Assembly: GCA_946885335.1 (NCBI GenBank)
Contig: CAMPGG010000125.1
Span: forward strand, 1-9,092
DNA from: an uncultured Chitinophagaceae bacterium
GTDB taxonomy: Bacteria > Bacteroidota > Bacteroidia > Chitinophagales > Chitinophagaceae
Direction of reading: 5' to 3'
Length of the DNA: 9,092 nucleotides
The translations under genes were made by a program, and so were the position numbers. This document shows, in pieces, positions 1 through 6,785 of this stretch. The notes beneath the pieces are model-generated. The model was not told the origin of the DNA. It searched no databases and saw nothing but the letters and a program-made list of their open reading frames with translations. The first letter of the stretch is position 1, and each line of letters opens with the position of its first letter.

Positions 1-55
1 GTTATAACAGTGTTACTTCAAACCGGGTTTTCGAATTAAAAATTAAATCACTTTT
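1..55. other. Upstream flank, no supported gene
   Basis: These bases precede the VOC gene and are AT-rich, with an A-rich leader just before its ATG and no Shine-Dalgarno-like GGAGG. One + frame is open from base 1 to a TAA at 37-39, which could be the last dozen codons of an upstream gene. That is too short to judge. Confidence 0.4.
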
Positions 56-406
56 ATGCAATTCCTTTCTCTTGAACCATTTATTCCTTCTGGTAATAAT
101 TTTGATGCCGCGAAAAATCTTTTTGTTGAATTAGGTTTTAAAATAAACTGGGATGCCGGGGATTATATAGGATTTGAGCAGGATGGCTGCAAATTCATTT
201 TGCAGAAATACGATAACAAGGCTTTTGCGGAAAACCTGATGATCAATGTAAAGGTTGATGATGTGCAGGCATTCCGAAACAACCTGATGGAGAAAAAATT
301 ACCAGAAAAATTTGGAATCCGCATTGGCGAAATCACCAATCAGCCCTATGGAAAGGAAGTTAACCTGATTGACATAGCAGGCGTTTGCTGGCATTTTGTT
401 GAATAG
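56..406 (+). CDS. VOC/glyoxalase-fold family protein
   Basis: A 116-residue cytoplasmic protein of the vicinal oxygen chelate (glyoxalase / bleomycin-resistance) superfamily. The length fits a single two-module VOC domain. The first module has the usual FIPSGN (residues 9-14), then a helix ending in LFVELGFKI, then strands with FEQDG and FILQ. The second module opens with INVKVDDVQAF and closes with a PYGKEVNLIDIAGVCWHF-like end (about 97-114), the typical PxGxE...DxxG...F signature of the fold. No canonical set of metal ligands is obvious, so it may bind a ligand or drug rather than act as a lyase, and the substrate cannot be named. The ATG at 56 is the only sensible start. A non-coding gap of about 450 bp separates it from the downstream cluster, so it is probably a separate transcription unit. 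The fold is confident; the function is unknown. Confidence 0.8.
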   Translation: MQFLSLEPFIPSGNNFDAAKNLFVELGFKINWDAGDYIGFEQDGCKFILQKYDNKAFAENLMINVKVDDVQAFRNNLMEKKLPEKFGIRIGEITNQPYGKEVNLIDIAGVCWHFVE

Positions 407-451
407 TTTTATCCGGATTCTACATAGATAATTTTACACTAACCCTTGTAA

Positions 452-474
452 AACCAGCCCTGGTTAATTTAACC
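452..474. repeat. Overlapping short inverted repeats
   Basis: AACCAG (452-457) pairs with CTGGTT (460-465) across two bases. GGTT within the second arm also belongs to GGTTAA (462-467), which pairs perfectly with TTAACC (469-474) around one T. The two foldings share an arm and exclude each other. It lies 46 bp after the VOC stop and has no following T-run, so it does not look like an intrinsic terminator. It could be a protein-binding site or chance. Confidence 0.4.
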
Positions 475-544
475 TTCATACTGTTTGCAGTTATTCACAA
501 TTGAATAAAAATCTTCAGGGCAATCATTTCCCCGGCAAACAAAA

Positions 545-571
545 TAAAATGTATCTTGATAGTACATTTTA
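545..571. repeat. Perfect 9-bp inverted repeat
   Basis: TAAAATGTA (545-553) and TACATTTTA (563-571) are exact reverse complements separated by nine bases. The arms are AT-rich and no T-tract follows, so an operator for a dimeric regulator is more plausible than a terminator. It lies about 280 bp upstream of the permease start. No regulator gene is present in the window to pair it with. Confidence 0.45.
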
Positions 572-809
572 GTGATAGCCAATTTTTCTACCCCATAATG
601 ACTACCATTCCTACTGGTAACAGAAGGCTGTAGGTGTATCCTTAAGCTTTATTTAGTTGAAACGACAGGCAGACTGAAGCAAAACGCGTCAAACTGCTGC
701 AAATAACTATTCATTTACCGGATTGCGAAAAAGCAACTACCTGGCTAAGACCATTAACAAGCAAATACTAAACCAATAGCAATGAAAAGAAAAGGCTGAG
801 TTATTTGTA

Positions 810-854
810 ATGACGCCTACTGAAAAAAATAAATCAGGTATAAAAAAATTCTGA
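810..854 (+). CDS. Possible 14-codon leader ORF overlapping permease start
   Basis: An ATG at 810 opens a 14-codon frame (MTPTEKNKSGIKKF) whose TGA stop at 852-854 shares its last base with the permease ATG at 854, giving TGATG. That arrangement is typical of translational coupling. No Shine-Dalgarno is seen before it, the peptide resembles nothing recognisable, and a 14-codon frame can easily arise by chance. It is therefore a candidate leader only. Confidence 0.2.
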   Translation: MTPTEKNKSGIKKF

Positions 855-2221
855 TGAACCAAACTATCCTGCTAAAAAATAGTAAAGAATGGCCTGCTTT
901 ATCTGAACATCCATTTTTTCGCTATTTCAGTTTTGCTATCCTCTATGTTGCACAAGGCATACCCGAGGGCATGACCTATTTTGGCATTCCAGCATGGATG
1001 GCTATGAATGGGAAAACACCCGGCGAAATAGGTGCTTTCATTGGGGTCATCGGCATACCCTGGAGTTTCAAAATATTGGTGGCACCTCTTATGGACAGGT
1101 TTAGTTTTTTACCCATGGGAAGAAGAAGGCCCTGGGTATTGTTTGGCCAATTTGGATTGATGGTAAGTTTTATTGCCATGTCGCTTGTGCCAGACCCGTT
1201 GAATAATTTAACGATGCTGATGATTGCCGGATTTTGGGTAAGCTTTTTCGGAGCATTTCAGGATGTTGCTACAGATGGTATGGCTATAGATATCGTTCCA
1301 ATACAAGAACAGGCAAGAGCCAATGGCGTGATGTGGGGTGCAAAAACAATTGGCACTTCTCTTTCTCTGGTGGCAGGCACATGGGTTATAAATAACTATG
1401 GATTTCAGCAGGCTATTCTTACGTTATCCATTGCAGTTAGCCTTATTATGCTGGTACCATTGTTGTTGCGTGAACGCCCCGGAGAAAAATTATTACCCTG
1501 GACAAAAGGAAAAACCACCCCTGCAGTAGCCAAAATTCAATTAGATAGTTTTGCAAAAATCTTTAAAAGCTTATTTAAAGTATTTATACTTCCTTCAAGT
1601 CTATTAATGGGCATTGCATTTTTTTCATTTAATACCGGTGTAGGTTTAATCGATGCCGTTTTCCCTGTGTTTACTATTCAGGAAGCAGGTTGGACCAATC
1701 AAAGCTATTCCCATATTTTTTCGATAGTAAATATTGTTAGTGGATTACTGGGCATGGTTGCAGGTGGTTTTCTTTCTGACAGATTCGGGAAAAGAAAAAT
1801 GATAAGCATCTACCTCGTAGTACTGTTAGTATTATTTGCTTCAATGGTTTTATTAAAATCTTATTGGAACAGCGAATTTATTATTACCGGTTTTATGGGT
1901 TTGTATTATATGCTTTATGTTTTTATCACGATAGGTTCTTTTGCCATTGGAATGGAATTATGCTGGTGCCGCGTTTCAGCTACACAGTTCACTCTTTATA
2001 TGGCAGTCTCCAATATAGGCAGGGCAGTTGGTGCCTCCTTATTAGGTCCGTTAAAAGAAGCATTCGCATGGGAATATGTGTTTCTAACGGTAGGCGTATT
2101 TTCCTTAGTGTCATTGCTATTTATCATGGTGCTTAGGTTAAAAAAACACCTGGACAGGTTAGATTGTATGGAAGCGGATGAAGTAGAAAAAGATTTGGGG
2201 CATGTTAAACTTGTTGTTTAA
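854..2221 (+). CDS. AmpG/PAT-type MFS permease
   Basis: A 455-residue inner-membrane transporter of the major facilitator superfamily, peptide/acetyl-CoA/drug (AmpG-like) branch. Visible AmpG-type signatures are YVAQGIPEG (31-39) at the end of TM1, GIPAW (44-48), APLMDRF with a GRRRPW loop (77-94) between TM2 and TM3, and FQDVATDGMAID (135-146) in TM4. The second half repeats the MFS motif as GGFLSDRFGKRK (304-315). About 12 hydrophobic segments can be counted, with a central polar loop around residues 206-240 and a charged C-terminal tail. E. coli AmpG imports anhydro-muropeptides for cell-wall recycling, and other members carry acetyl-CoA or are of unknown substrate, so the cargo here is not fixed by sequence. 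It is the first gene of the probable operon, 71 bp before FIST-1. The adjacent deacylase and hydrolase suggest an amino-acid conjugate or muropeptide-like cargo. Confidence 0.85.
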   Translation: MNQTILLKNSKEWPALSEHPFFRYFSFAILYVAQGIPEGMTYFGIPAWMAMNGKTPGEIGAFIGVIGIPWSFKILVAPLMDRFSFLPMGRRRPWVLFGQFGLMVSFIAMSLVPDPLNNLTMLMIAGFWVSFFGAFQDVATDGMAIDIVPIQEQARANGVMWGAKTIGTSLSLVAGTWVINNYGFQQAILTLSIAVSLIMLVPLLLRERPGEKLLPWTKGKTTPAVAKIQLDSFAKIFKSLFKVFILPSSLLMGIAFFSFNTGVGLIDAVFPVFTIQEAGWTNQSYSHIFSIVNIVSGLLGMVAGGFLSDRFGKRKMISIYLVVLLVLFASMVLLKSYWNSEFIITGFMGLYYMLYVFITIGSFAIGMELCWCRVSATQFTLYMAVSNIGRAVGASLLGPLKEAFAWEYVFLTVGVFSLVSLLFIMVLRLKKHLDRLDCMEADEVEKDLGHVKLVV

Positions 2222-2292
2222 TAGACAGGTAGATAAAATTTACAGGAGAAGAAATTATAACACTTGCAAAAGAGATTTTATAAAAATAAATC

Positions 2293-3453
2293 ATGAAAGC
2301 AAAGTCAATTAAAGGAAGTTCACCGGAAGAAATTAAAGCTGCTTTGCAACAAGCAAAGGAAGAAGATTTTGTGCCAACGCTTGCTATTGTATTCATATCC
2401 ATAAAGCAGGATAGAAAAGCTGTATGTGAAATCCTGAAAAATGAAGGCATTGATATTTTCGGCGCCACTTCCTGTGGTGAATTTATTGAAGGCTACCAGG
2501 GTGAAGGCAGCACTGTTGCACTACTTTTAGATGCTCCACACAATTCTTATAAAATACTATTTCAGGATTTAAACCACCAGAGTGTAAAAGTTGCATCACG
2601 TCATATTGCTGATGCTGCACTGCTTGAATATAACAATCCATCACTGTTGTTGTTTTCAACTGGTACAAATTCAAAGGGAGATGTTTTTGATGGTGAGTCT
2701 TTGGCTAAAAGCATGTATAAATACCTTGGATATGATAATGTGTTCTTTGGTGGGATGGCAGGTGATGATATGACCTTCACCGGCAGCGCTATTTTCACTC
2801 ATGAAAAAGAAACTGATTTTGGTATTGCAGCCATTGTTTTTGATGCTGATAAAATAGATATGAAAGGAATGGCAATTACCGGATGGAAACCGATGGGAAT
2901 TAGTCGCACTATCACAAAAAGTTCAGGCAATAAAATATTCACCATTGATAATTCATCAGCAGTGGAGATGTATTTCAAATACCTGGGAAAAGAAGAAAAA
3001 AAAGCAGATCATGATTTTAATTTATTTGAAGAATTAGGTTTCACTTATCCTTTTATTACTGAAAGAGAACCAGGTGGTGATACGGTTTTAAGAACGCCTA
3101 TAAAAGTTGACCATGTAGAAAATGCTTTAGTGCTGGATGTTGAAATGACGGAAGGAACCAAATTCTGGTTTTCCATGCCACCTGATTTTGATATAGTAGA
3201 TGAGATACTGGAGGAAGCACATGAGGTGAAGAGATTTAATGGATTAGAAGCAGATGCTCTGTTAATATTTTCATGTGCGGGCAGACCACCCGTTTTAGGT
3301 CCATTGGTAACTGCAGAAAACGATGGCTTAGCTGAAGTTTGGAAAACGCCTATGGCTGGTTTCTTTACTTATGGAGAATTTGGGAGAAGCAAAAACGGAA
3401 AACAGGAATTTCACTCCGGCGCATGCTGTTGGGTCACGCTGACAGAAAAATAA
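2293..3453 (+). CDS. FIST domain protein, copy 1 (FIST-1)
   Basis: A 386-residue soluble protein made only of a FIST_N domain (about 28-195) and a FIST_C domain (about 220-375). No transmembrane, kinase, cyclase or methyl-accepting domain is attached. Recognisable elements are PTLAIVF (28-34), KQD (38-40), FGATSCGEF (56-64), the GGMAGDD turn, GW at 197-198 followed by TITKSSGN, FSMPPDFD (293-300), FSCAGR with Cys328, PMAGFF.YGEFG near the end, and a Cys378-Cys379 pair. FIST modules are sensory domains proposed to bind small molecules such as amino acids. In other bacteria they are often fused to signalling outputs, so the partner here is unknown. An in-frame TAA sits two codons before the ATG, and the start MKAKSIKGSS matches the paralogs, which fixes it. 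An AGGAG lies about 45 bp upstream, too far to serve this start. The next gene follows after 16 bp. Confidence 0.9.
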   Translation: MKAKSIKGSSPEEIKAALQQAKEEDFVPTLAIVFISIKQDRKAVCEILKNEGIDIFGATSCGEFIEGYQGEGSTVALLLDAPHNSYKILFQDLNHQSVKVASRHIADAALLEYNNPSLLLFSTGTNSKGDVFDGESLAKSMYKYLGYDNVFFGGMAGDDMTFTGSAIFTHEKETDFGIAAIVFDADKIDMKGMAITGWKPMGISRTITKSSGNKIFTIDNSSAVEMYFKYLGKEEKKADHDFNLFEELGFTYPFITEREPGGDTVLRTPIKVDHVENALVLDVEMTEGTKFWFSMPPDFDIVDEILEEAHEVKRFNGLEADALLIFSCAGRPPVLGPLVTAENDGLAEVWKTPMAGFFTYGEFGRSKNGKQEFHSGACCWVTLTEK

Positions 3454-3464
3454 AAATCTAAATC

Positions 3465-3476
3465 TTATCATGATAA
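3465..3476. repeat. 12-bp palindrome across a start codon
   Basis: TTATCATGATAA is a perfect palindrome whose centre overlaps the amidohydrolase ATG (3470-3472). It could pair between transcripts or bind a protein, but AT-rich palindromes around ATG are common by chance. Confidence 0.3.
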
Positions 3477-4381
3477 AATTGCGACTTCTAATACTTACAA
3501 CACTTTTTCCTTTGATGCTGCTGGCGCAGGCAAGGCAAAATATCATCGACATGCACGTACACTCTTATTTGCATAGTGAGTTTGATGATGAGAATCCACC
3601 CATTGATTCTTACGGTAACAAAGGATCTTCAAATGCAGAACAACATCGTAAATCAACATTTGCAACATTCAAAAAATGGAACATTGTAAAAGCAGTAGTA
3701 AGCGGCGATCCTGAAAGTGTGGAGACGTGGATTGCAAGTGATATCAATAATATATTGATACCGGGCATTTTTATGACTACTCCAGAACATTACGGTATGG
3801 ATTCTGTAAAGTTTGAGCAGTTGGTAAAGGAAAAAAAGATTCAACTCTTTGGAGAGATTGCACCTTACTACGGTGGTGGCACATTAAGTGATGAAGGATG
3901 GCAACCTTACCTGCGCATTTGTGAAAAATATGACATACCGGTAGCTGTGCATACAGGTGGTGGAGAACCACGGGGAACTTATTCATGGTCACCAAAAGCA
4001 AGACTCAAACTTGGTGATCCTTACCTGATTGAAGATGTACTGGTAAACTATCCTAAGTTGAGAATCTACTTAATGCATGCTGGTGGTGAAGACTGGCCGG
4101 AGCATACTGTCAGACTGATGGCTTATTATCCACAACTCTATACAGATGTTGCAGTCATGCTTTGGGTAGAACCGAATACACAACGCTACATCAAAGAATT
4201 TCTTAAGAATGTAAAACAAGCTGGTTTTCTAAACAGGGTAATGTTTGGATCCGACCAAATGAAATGGCCTGATGCTATAGAAAGATCAATTCGATTTTTA
4301 AATAGTCTATCTTTTCTTACAAAGAAGGAGAAAGAAGATATCCTTTACAACAATGCAGCAAAGTTTTTAAAACTGAATTAA
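3470..4381 (+). CDS. Exported amidohydrolase-2 family metal-dependent hydrolase
   Basis: A 303-residue enzyme of the amidohydrolase superfamily, Amidohydro_2 branch (TIM barrel). An N-terminal hydrophobic stretch (residues 4-18) ending in LLAQ looks like a Sec signal peptide, so the mature protein should lie in the periplasm. Metal-site motifs occur in family order: DMHVH with His29 and His31, GEI with Glu129, VHTGGG with His161, LMHAGG with His203, and FGSDQM with Asp262. By analogy with ACMSD-type enzymes, His29, His31, His161 and Asp262 would bind the metal and His203 would act in catalysis. Family members decarboxylate or hydrolyse diverse carboxylated or lactone substrates; the substrate here cannot be read from sequence. 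It sits between FIST-1 (16 bp) and FIST-2 (3 bp), which strongly implies cotranscription. The start codon lies in the middle of a 12-bp palindrome. Confidence 0.82.
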   Translation: MIKLRLLILTTLFPLMLLAQARQNIIDMHVHSYLHSEFDDENPPIDSYGNKGSSNAEQHRKSTFATFKKWNIVKAVVSGDPESVETWIASDINNILIPGIFMTTPEHYGMDSVKFEQLVKEKKIQLFGEIAPYYGGGTLSDEGWQPYLRICEKYDIPVAVHTGGGEPRGTYSWSPKARLKLGDPYLIEDVLVNYPKLRIYLMHAGGEDWPEHTVRLMAYYPQLYTDVAVMLWVEPNTQRYIKEFLKNVKQAGFLNRVMFGSDQMKWPDAIERSIRFLNSLSFLTKKEKEDILYNNAAKFLKLN

Positions 4382-4384
4382 AAA

Positions 4385-5521
4385 ATGAAAGCAAAATCAA
4401 TCAAGGGAAGTTCGCTGCAAGAAGTTCAATCTGCTTTAGAGCAATGCATAACAGGAAATTACAAACCAACACTTGCTTTCGTATTCCTAACAGAATTAGG
4501 AGATATCGATGCTGTATCTGCGATGTTTGATAAAGCAGGTATTTCCATTTTTGGCGCCAGCACTTCTGAAAAATTTACAGAACAAGGTGTAGAAACGGAT
4601 GGCATTGTTGTATTACTTTTAGATATAAACCCCGCAGATTTCAAAATCGTTTTAAAAGATTACAAAGATGCTCCTGTTTATGACTCTGCCAGCGATATTG
4701 GTGCATTAGGTAAATGCATCTTCGATCATCCTGCATTTATTATTTCTGGTGCTGATTATAAAATTCCTGGCGAAGTAATTATCAAAGGCATACTGGATAA
4801 AGCAGGCAAAGATGTAACTATCATTGGTGGCATGGCTGGAGAAACGGTAAATTTTACCGGTACTGTTTTTACTAATGGTGCAAAGGCTCACAGTGGAATT
4901 ATATCATTAATACTGAATGAAGATAAAATTGATGTAAAAGGTATTGCTGTTTCAGGTTGGAAAGCTGTTGGAACAGAAAAAAGAATTACCAAAAGCGAAG
5001 GATCCTGGATCTATACAATCGATAATGAACCTGCTATGCATGTCATAAAAAAATTCCTGGGTAGCAAAGTTGCTGAAGGGGAACATTCCGAAGAAGTGAT
5101 ACCGCTTGATATCAGTTTTCCATTGCAGATTCAACGCGAATCCGGCAAACCAATGATGCTGCCTTTTTTACTTTGGAATACTACAAATGATGCTGTAATG
5201 ATTGGCGGTCCTATTACAGAAGGCGCTTTGTTTCGTTTTTCTTTACCACCTGATTTAGAAGTGATCGATACAGTCATTGAAAGTTCAAGGACAATAAAAG
5301 AAAATGAATTACCGGATGCTGATGCCATGTTGATTTTTTCCTGTGTTGGCAGATTGTCTTCATTGGGTCCTATGTCAGCTACAGAAATAGATGGACTGGC
5401 TGAAACCTGGAACAAACCCATGGCCGGGTTTTACTCATTGGGAGAATTTGGAAAAATAGACAATAACCCACCGCAATTTCATGGAACAACCGTGAGCTGG
5501 GTGGCATTAAAGGAAAAATAA
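4385..5521 (+). CDS. FIST domain protein, copy 2 (FIST-2), divergent
   Basis: A 378-residue soluble FIST_N plus FIST_C protein, alignable without gaps to the other copies over the first 64 residues (shared MKAKSIKG start, PTLAFVF at 28-34). It retains GGMAGE, GW at 191-192 with RITKSEGS, FSLPPDLE (285-292), FSCVGR with Cys320, and PMAGFYSLGEFG. It differs where the other three agree: the KQD at 38-40 is LGD, the GEF at 62-64 is EKF, and the C-terminal Cys-Cys pair is replaced by Val-Ser (370-371). These changes suggest a different ligand or a non-binding partner role. The ATG comes three bases after the amidohydrolase stop, so its translation is probably coupled to that gene. No output domain and no signal peptide are present. 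Confidence 0.88.
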   Translation: MKAKSIKGSSLQEVQSALEQCITGNYKPTLAFVFLTELGDIDAVSAMFDKAGISIFGASTSEKFTEQGVETDGIVVLLLDINPADFKIVLKDYKDAPVYDSASDIGALGKCIFDHPAFIISGADYKIPGEVIIKGILDKAGKDVTIIGGMAGETVNFTGTVFTNGAKAHSGIISLILNEDKIDVKGIAVSGWKAVGTEKRITKSEGSWIYTIDNEPAMHVIKKFLGSKVAEGEHSEEVIPLDISFPLQIQRESGKPMMLPFLLWNTTNDAVMIGGPITEGALFRFSLPPDLEVIDTVIESSRTIKENELPDADAMLIFSCVGRLSSLGPMSATEIDGLAETWNKPMAGFYSLGEFGKIDNNPPQFHGTTVSWVALKEK

Positions 5522-5561
5522 TCCATCGACAAGCTCCGGATAACAAACAATAAATCAACGC
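5522..5561 (+). repeat. Duplicated leader before FIST-3 (copy a)
   Basis: This 40-bp spacer between FIST-2 and FIST-3 closely matches the 39-bp spacer at 6747-6785. The first 30 bases differ at only four positions, and the match continues into both genes, including an exact 19-bp stretch at 5575-5593 and 6799-6817. Non-coding spacer conserved along with the coding start points to tandem duplication of a spacer-plus-gene unit. Confidence 0.75.
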
Positions 5562-6746
5562 ATGAAAGCAAAATCAATCAAAGGAAAATCAGTTGAAGAA
5601 ATCGGTGCCGCATTAGCTGAATCTATGGCCGATGGCTTCAAGCCAACTTTAGCTATTGTTTTCATCTCTGTTAAACAGGACAGGGAAAATCTTTCCAAAT
5701 TACTTGACAAAAAAGGCATTCAACTATTTGGTGCTTCCACTGCAGGAGAATTTATTGATGGCGAAATGGAAGAAGGCAGCATTGTTATGTTATTGCTCGA
5801 CTTAAATCCATCTTATTTTAAAATACAATTTTTGGAAACCAGCCAGGAGAATGCATTTGAAGACGCAATCCAACTCGGCATAACAGGAAAGGAATCCTTT
5901 ACCAACCCAGCATTTATTATTGCAAACAGTGGCGTGTCCCTGGATGGTGAACCAATAGTTGAAGGTATCATACATAGTTTCAGCAATTCTCCCTCGTCGG
6001 AAAACAAAGAAGTAACTGTATTTGGCGGTAAGGCAGGTGATGATCTGGCTCTTTCATCAACATTTGTCTTTACCAATGGGAAAAGTAGTGACTGTGCAAT
6101 TGTAGCTCTCATTATTGATGAAGATAAAATAGATGTGAAAGGTATTGCTACTTGTGGCTGGCAAGCGATAGGCACCACCAAAACTGTAACAAAGAGCGAA
6201 GGTAATATTGTGTATACCATCGACGATAAACCGGCATTGGATACGTTGATGAATTATCTTGGTATTGAGATAAAGCAGGAAGGCAACAAGGATATTGTAA
6301 CATTTTTAAGTTCCTGGTACTATCCATTACAAGTGGAAAGGGAAAATGTAGATCCCGTCATTCGTACTGCCATGTTTGCTAACAAGGAGGACCGTTCACT
6401 GATTTGTTCCGGAAAAGTACCGCAAGGATCAAAGATCAGGTTTTCACTGCCACCGGATTTTGATTCCATTGAAAAAGTCGTTGCAGATTGTAAAAGCATT
6501 AAGGACAATGGGCAACAGCAAGCCGAGGCCCTGATCATGTTTTCATGTGTAAGCAGGTATTTATCGTTTGGGATTGTAATGAAAGAGGAGATAGAGCAGG
6601 TGCAAAAAATTTGGGATGCGCCTATGGCTGGCTTTTTTTCCTATGGCGAATATGGAAAATCCCTGTCTGCCGGCGAGGCAGGAAAAACCGCAAAATATGA
6701 TTATCATAATAATACTTGCTGCCTGGTAGTATTAAATGAGAAATAA
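5562..6746 (+). CDS. FIST domain protein, copy 3 (FIST-3)
   Basis: A 394-residue soluble FIST_N plus FIST_C protein, the longest of the four copies. It keeps PTLAIVF (28-34), KQD (38-40), FGASTAGEF (56-64), GW at 199-200 with TVTKSEGN, FSLPPDFD (294-301), FSCVSR with Cys329, PMAGFFSYGEYG, and the Cys386-Cys387 pair. The extra length comes from a Ser/Asn-rich insert in FIST_N just before GGKAGDD and a longer loop rich in Gly, Ala and Lys after GEYGKS. GGKAGDD replaces the GGMAGDD of copy 1. It is closest to FIST-4 in DNA sequence at the 5' end, and the two share an exact 18-bp run at 6417-6434 and 7617-7634. No SD precedes the ATG, which is placed by alignment with the paralogs. Its ligand and partner are unknown. 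Confidence 0.9.
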   Translation: MKAKSIKGKSVEEIGAALAESMADGFKPTLAIVFISVKQDRENLSKLLDKKGIQLFGASTAGEFIDGEMEEGSIVMLLLDLNPSYFKIQFLETSQENAFEDAIQLGITGKESFTNPAFIIANSGVSLDGEPIVEGIIHSFSNSPSSENKEVTVFGGKAGDDLALSSTFVFTNGKSSDCAIVALIIDEDKIDVKGIATCGWQAIGTTKTVTKSEGNIVYTIDDKPALDTLMNYLGIEIKQEGNKDIVTFLSSWYYPLQVERENVDPVIRTAMFANKEDRSLICSGKVPQGSKIRFSLPPDFDSIEKVVADCKSIKDNGQQQAEALIMFSCVSRYLSFGIVMKEEIEQVQKIWDAPMAGFFSYGEYGKSLSAGEAGKTAKYDYHNNTCCLVVLNEK

Positions 6747-6785
6747 TCCATTGACAAGCTAAGGATGACAAACAATAATTAAAAC
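6747..6785 (+). repeat. Duplicated leader before FIST-4 (copy b)
   Basis: This is the second copy of the spacer at 5522-5561, placed identically between a FIST stop codon and the next FIST start. The last ten bases have drifted more than the first thirty. It holds no hairpin and no ribosome-binding GGAGG. Whether its conservation reflects function, for example in translation initiation, or only recent duplication cannot be told here. Confidence 0.75.

Larger units (their letters stand above)
407..853. other. Intergenic region, 447 bp, non-coding
   Basis: No ORF of useful length with coding character is seen on either strand. The stretch holds overlapping short inverted repeats at 452-474, a 9-bp perfect inverted repeat at 545-571, and a 14-codon ORF at 810-854 that runs into the permease start. 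No clear Bacteroidota promoter (TTTG about 19 bp before TAnnTTTG) was identified by eye. The promoter of the downstream gene cluster most likely lies somewhere here, because it is the only long gap upstream of the closely spaced genes. Confidence 0.6.

Noticed and set aside
480..487. TACTGTTTG near 479-487 as a -7 element
   Set aside because: The spacing inside the motif is one base too long and the nearest upstream TTG (446-448) is about 30 bases away rather than about 19.
800..807. GTTATTTG as a Bacteroidota -7 promoter element
   Set aside because: It does not fit TAnnTTTG and has no TTTG at the right distance upstream.
1864..2136. A 90-codon + frame inside the permease gene
   Set aside because: It lies wholly within the AmpG-like reading frame, which carries clear family motifs; the alternate frame has no coding character.
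2241..2250. AGGAG as the ribosome-binding site of FIST-1
   Set aside because: It is about 45 bases from the ATG, and an in-frame stop two codons before the ATG rules out an earlier start.
2222..2292. Terminator between the permease and FIST-1
   Set aside because: No GC-rich stem followed by a T-run is visible, so there is no support for a transcript end here.
2205..2468. Antisense and alternate-frame ORFs of 60-135 codons across the window, for example this one
   Set aside because: They overlap confidently assigned + strand genes, have no recognisable domain, and are expected shadows in AT-moderate coding DNA.
5813..6220. A 135-codon antisense frame inside FIST-3
   Set aside because: It covers the most conserved part of the FIST coding sequence and similar antisense frames occur opposite other copies, consistent with codon-bias shadows.
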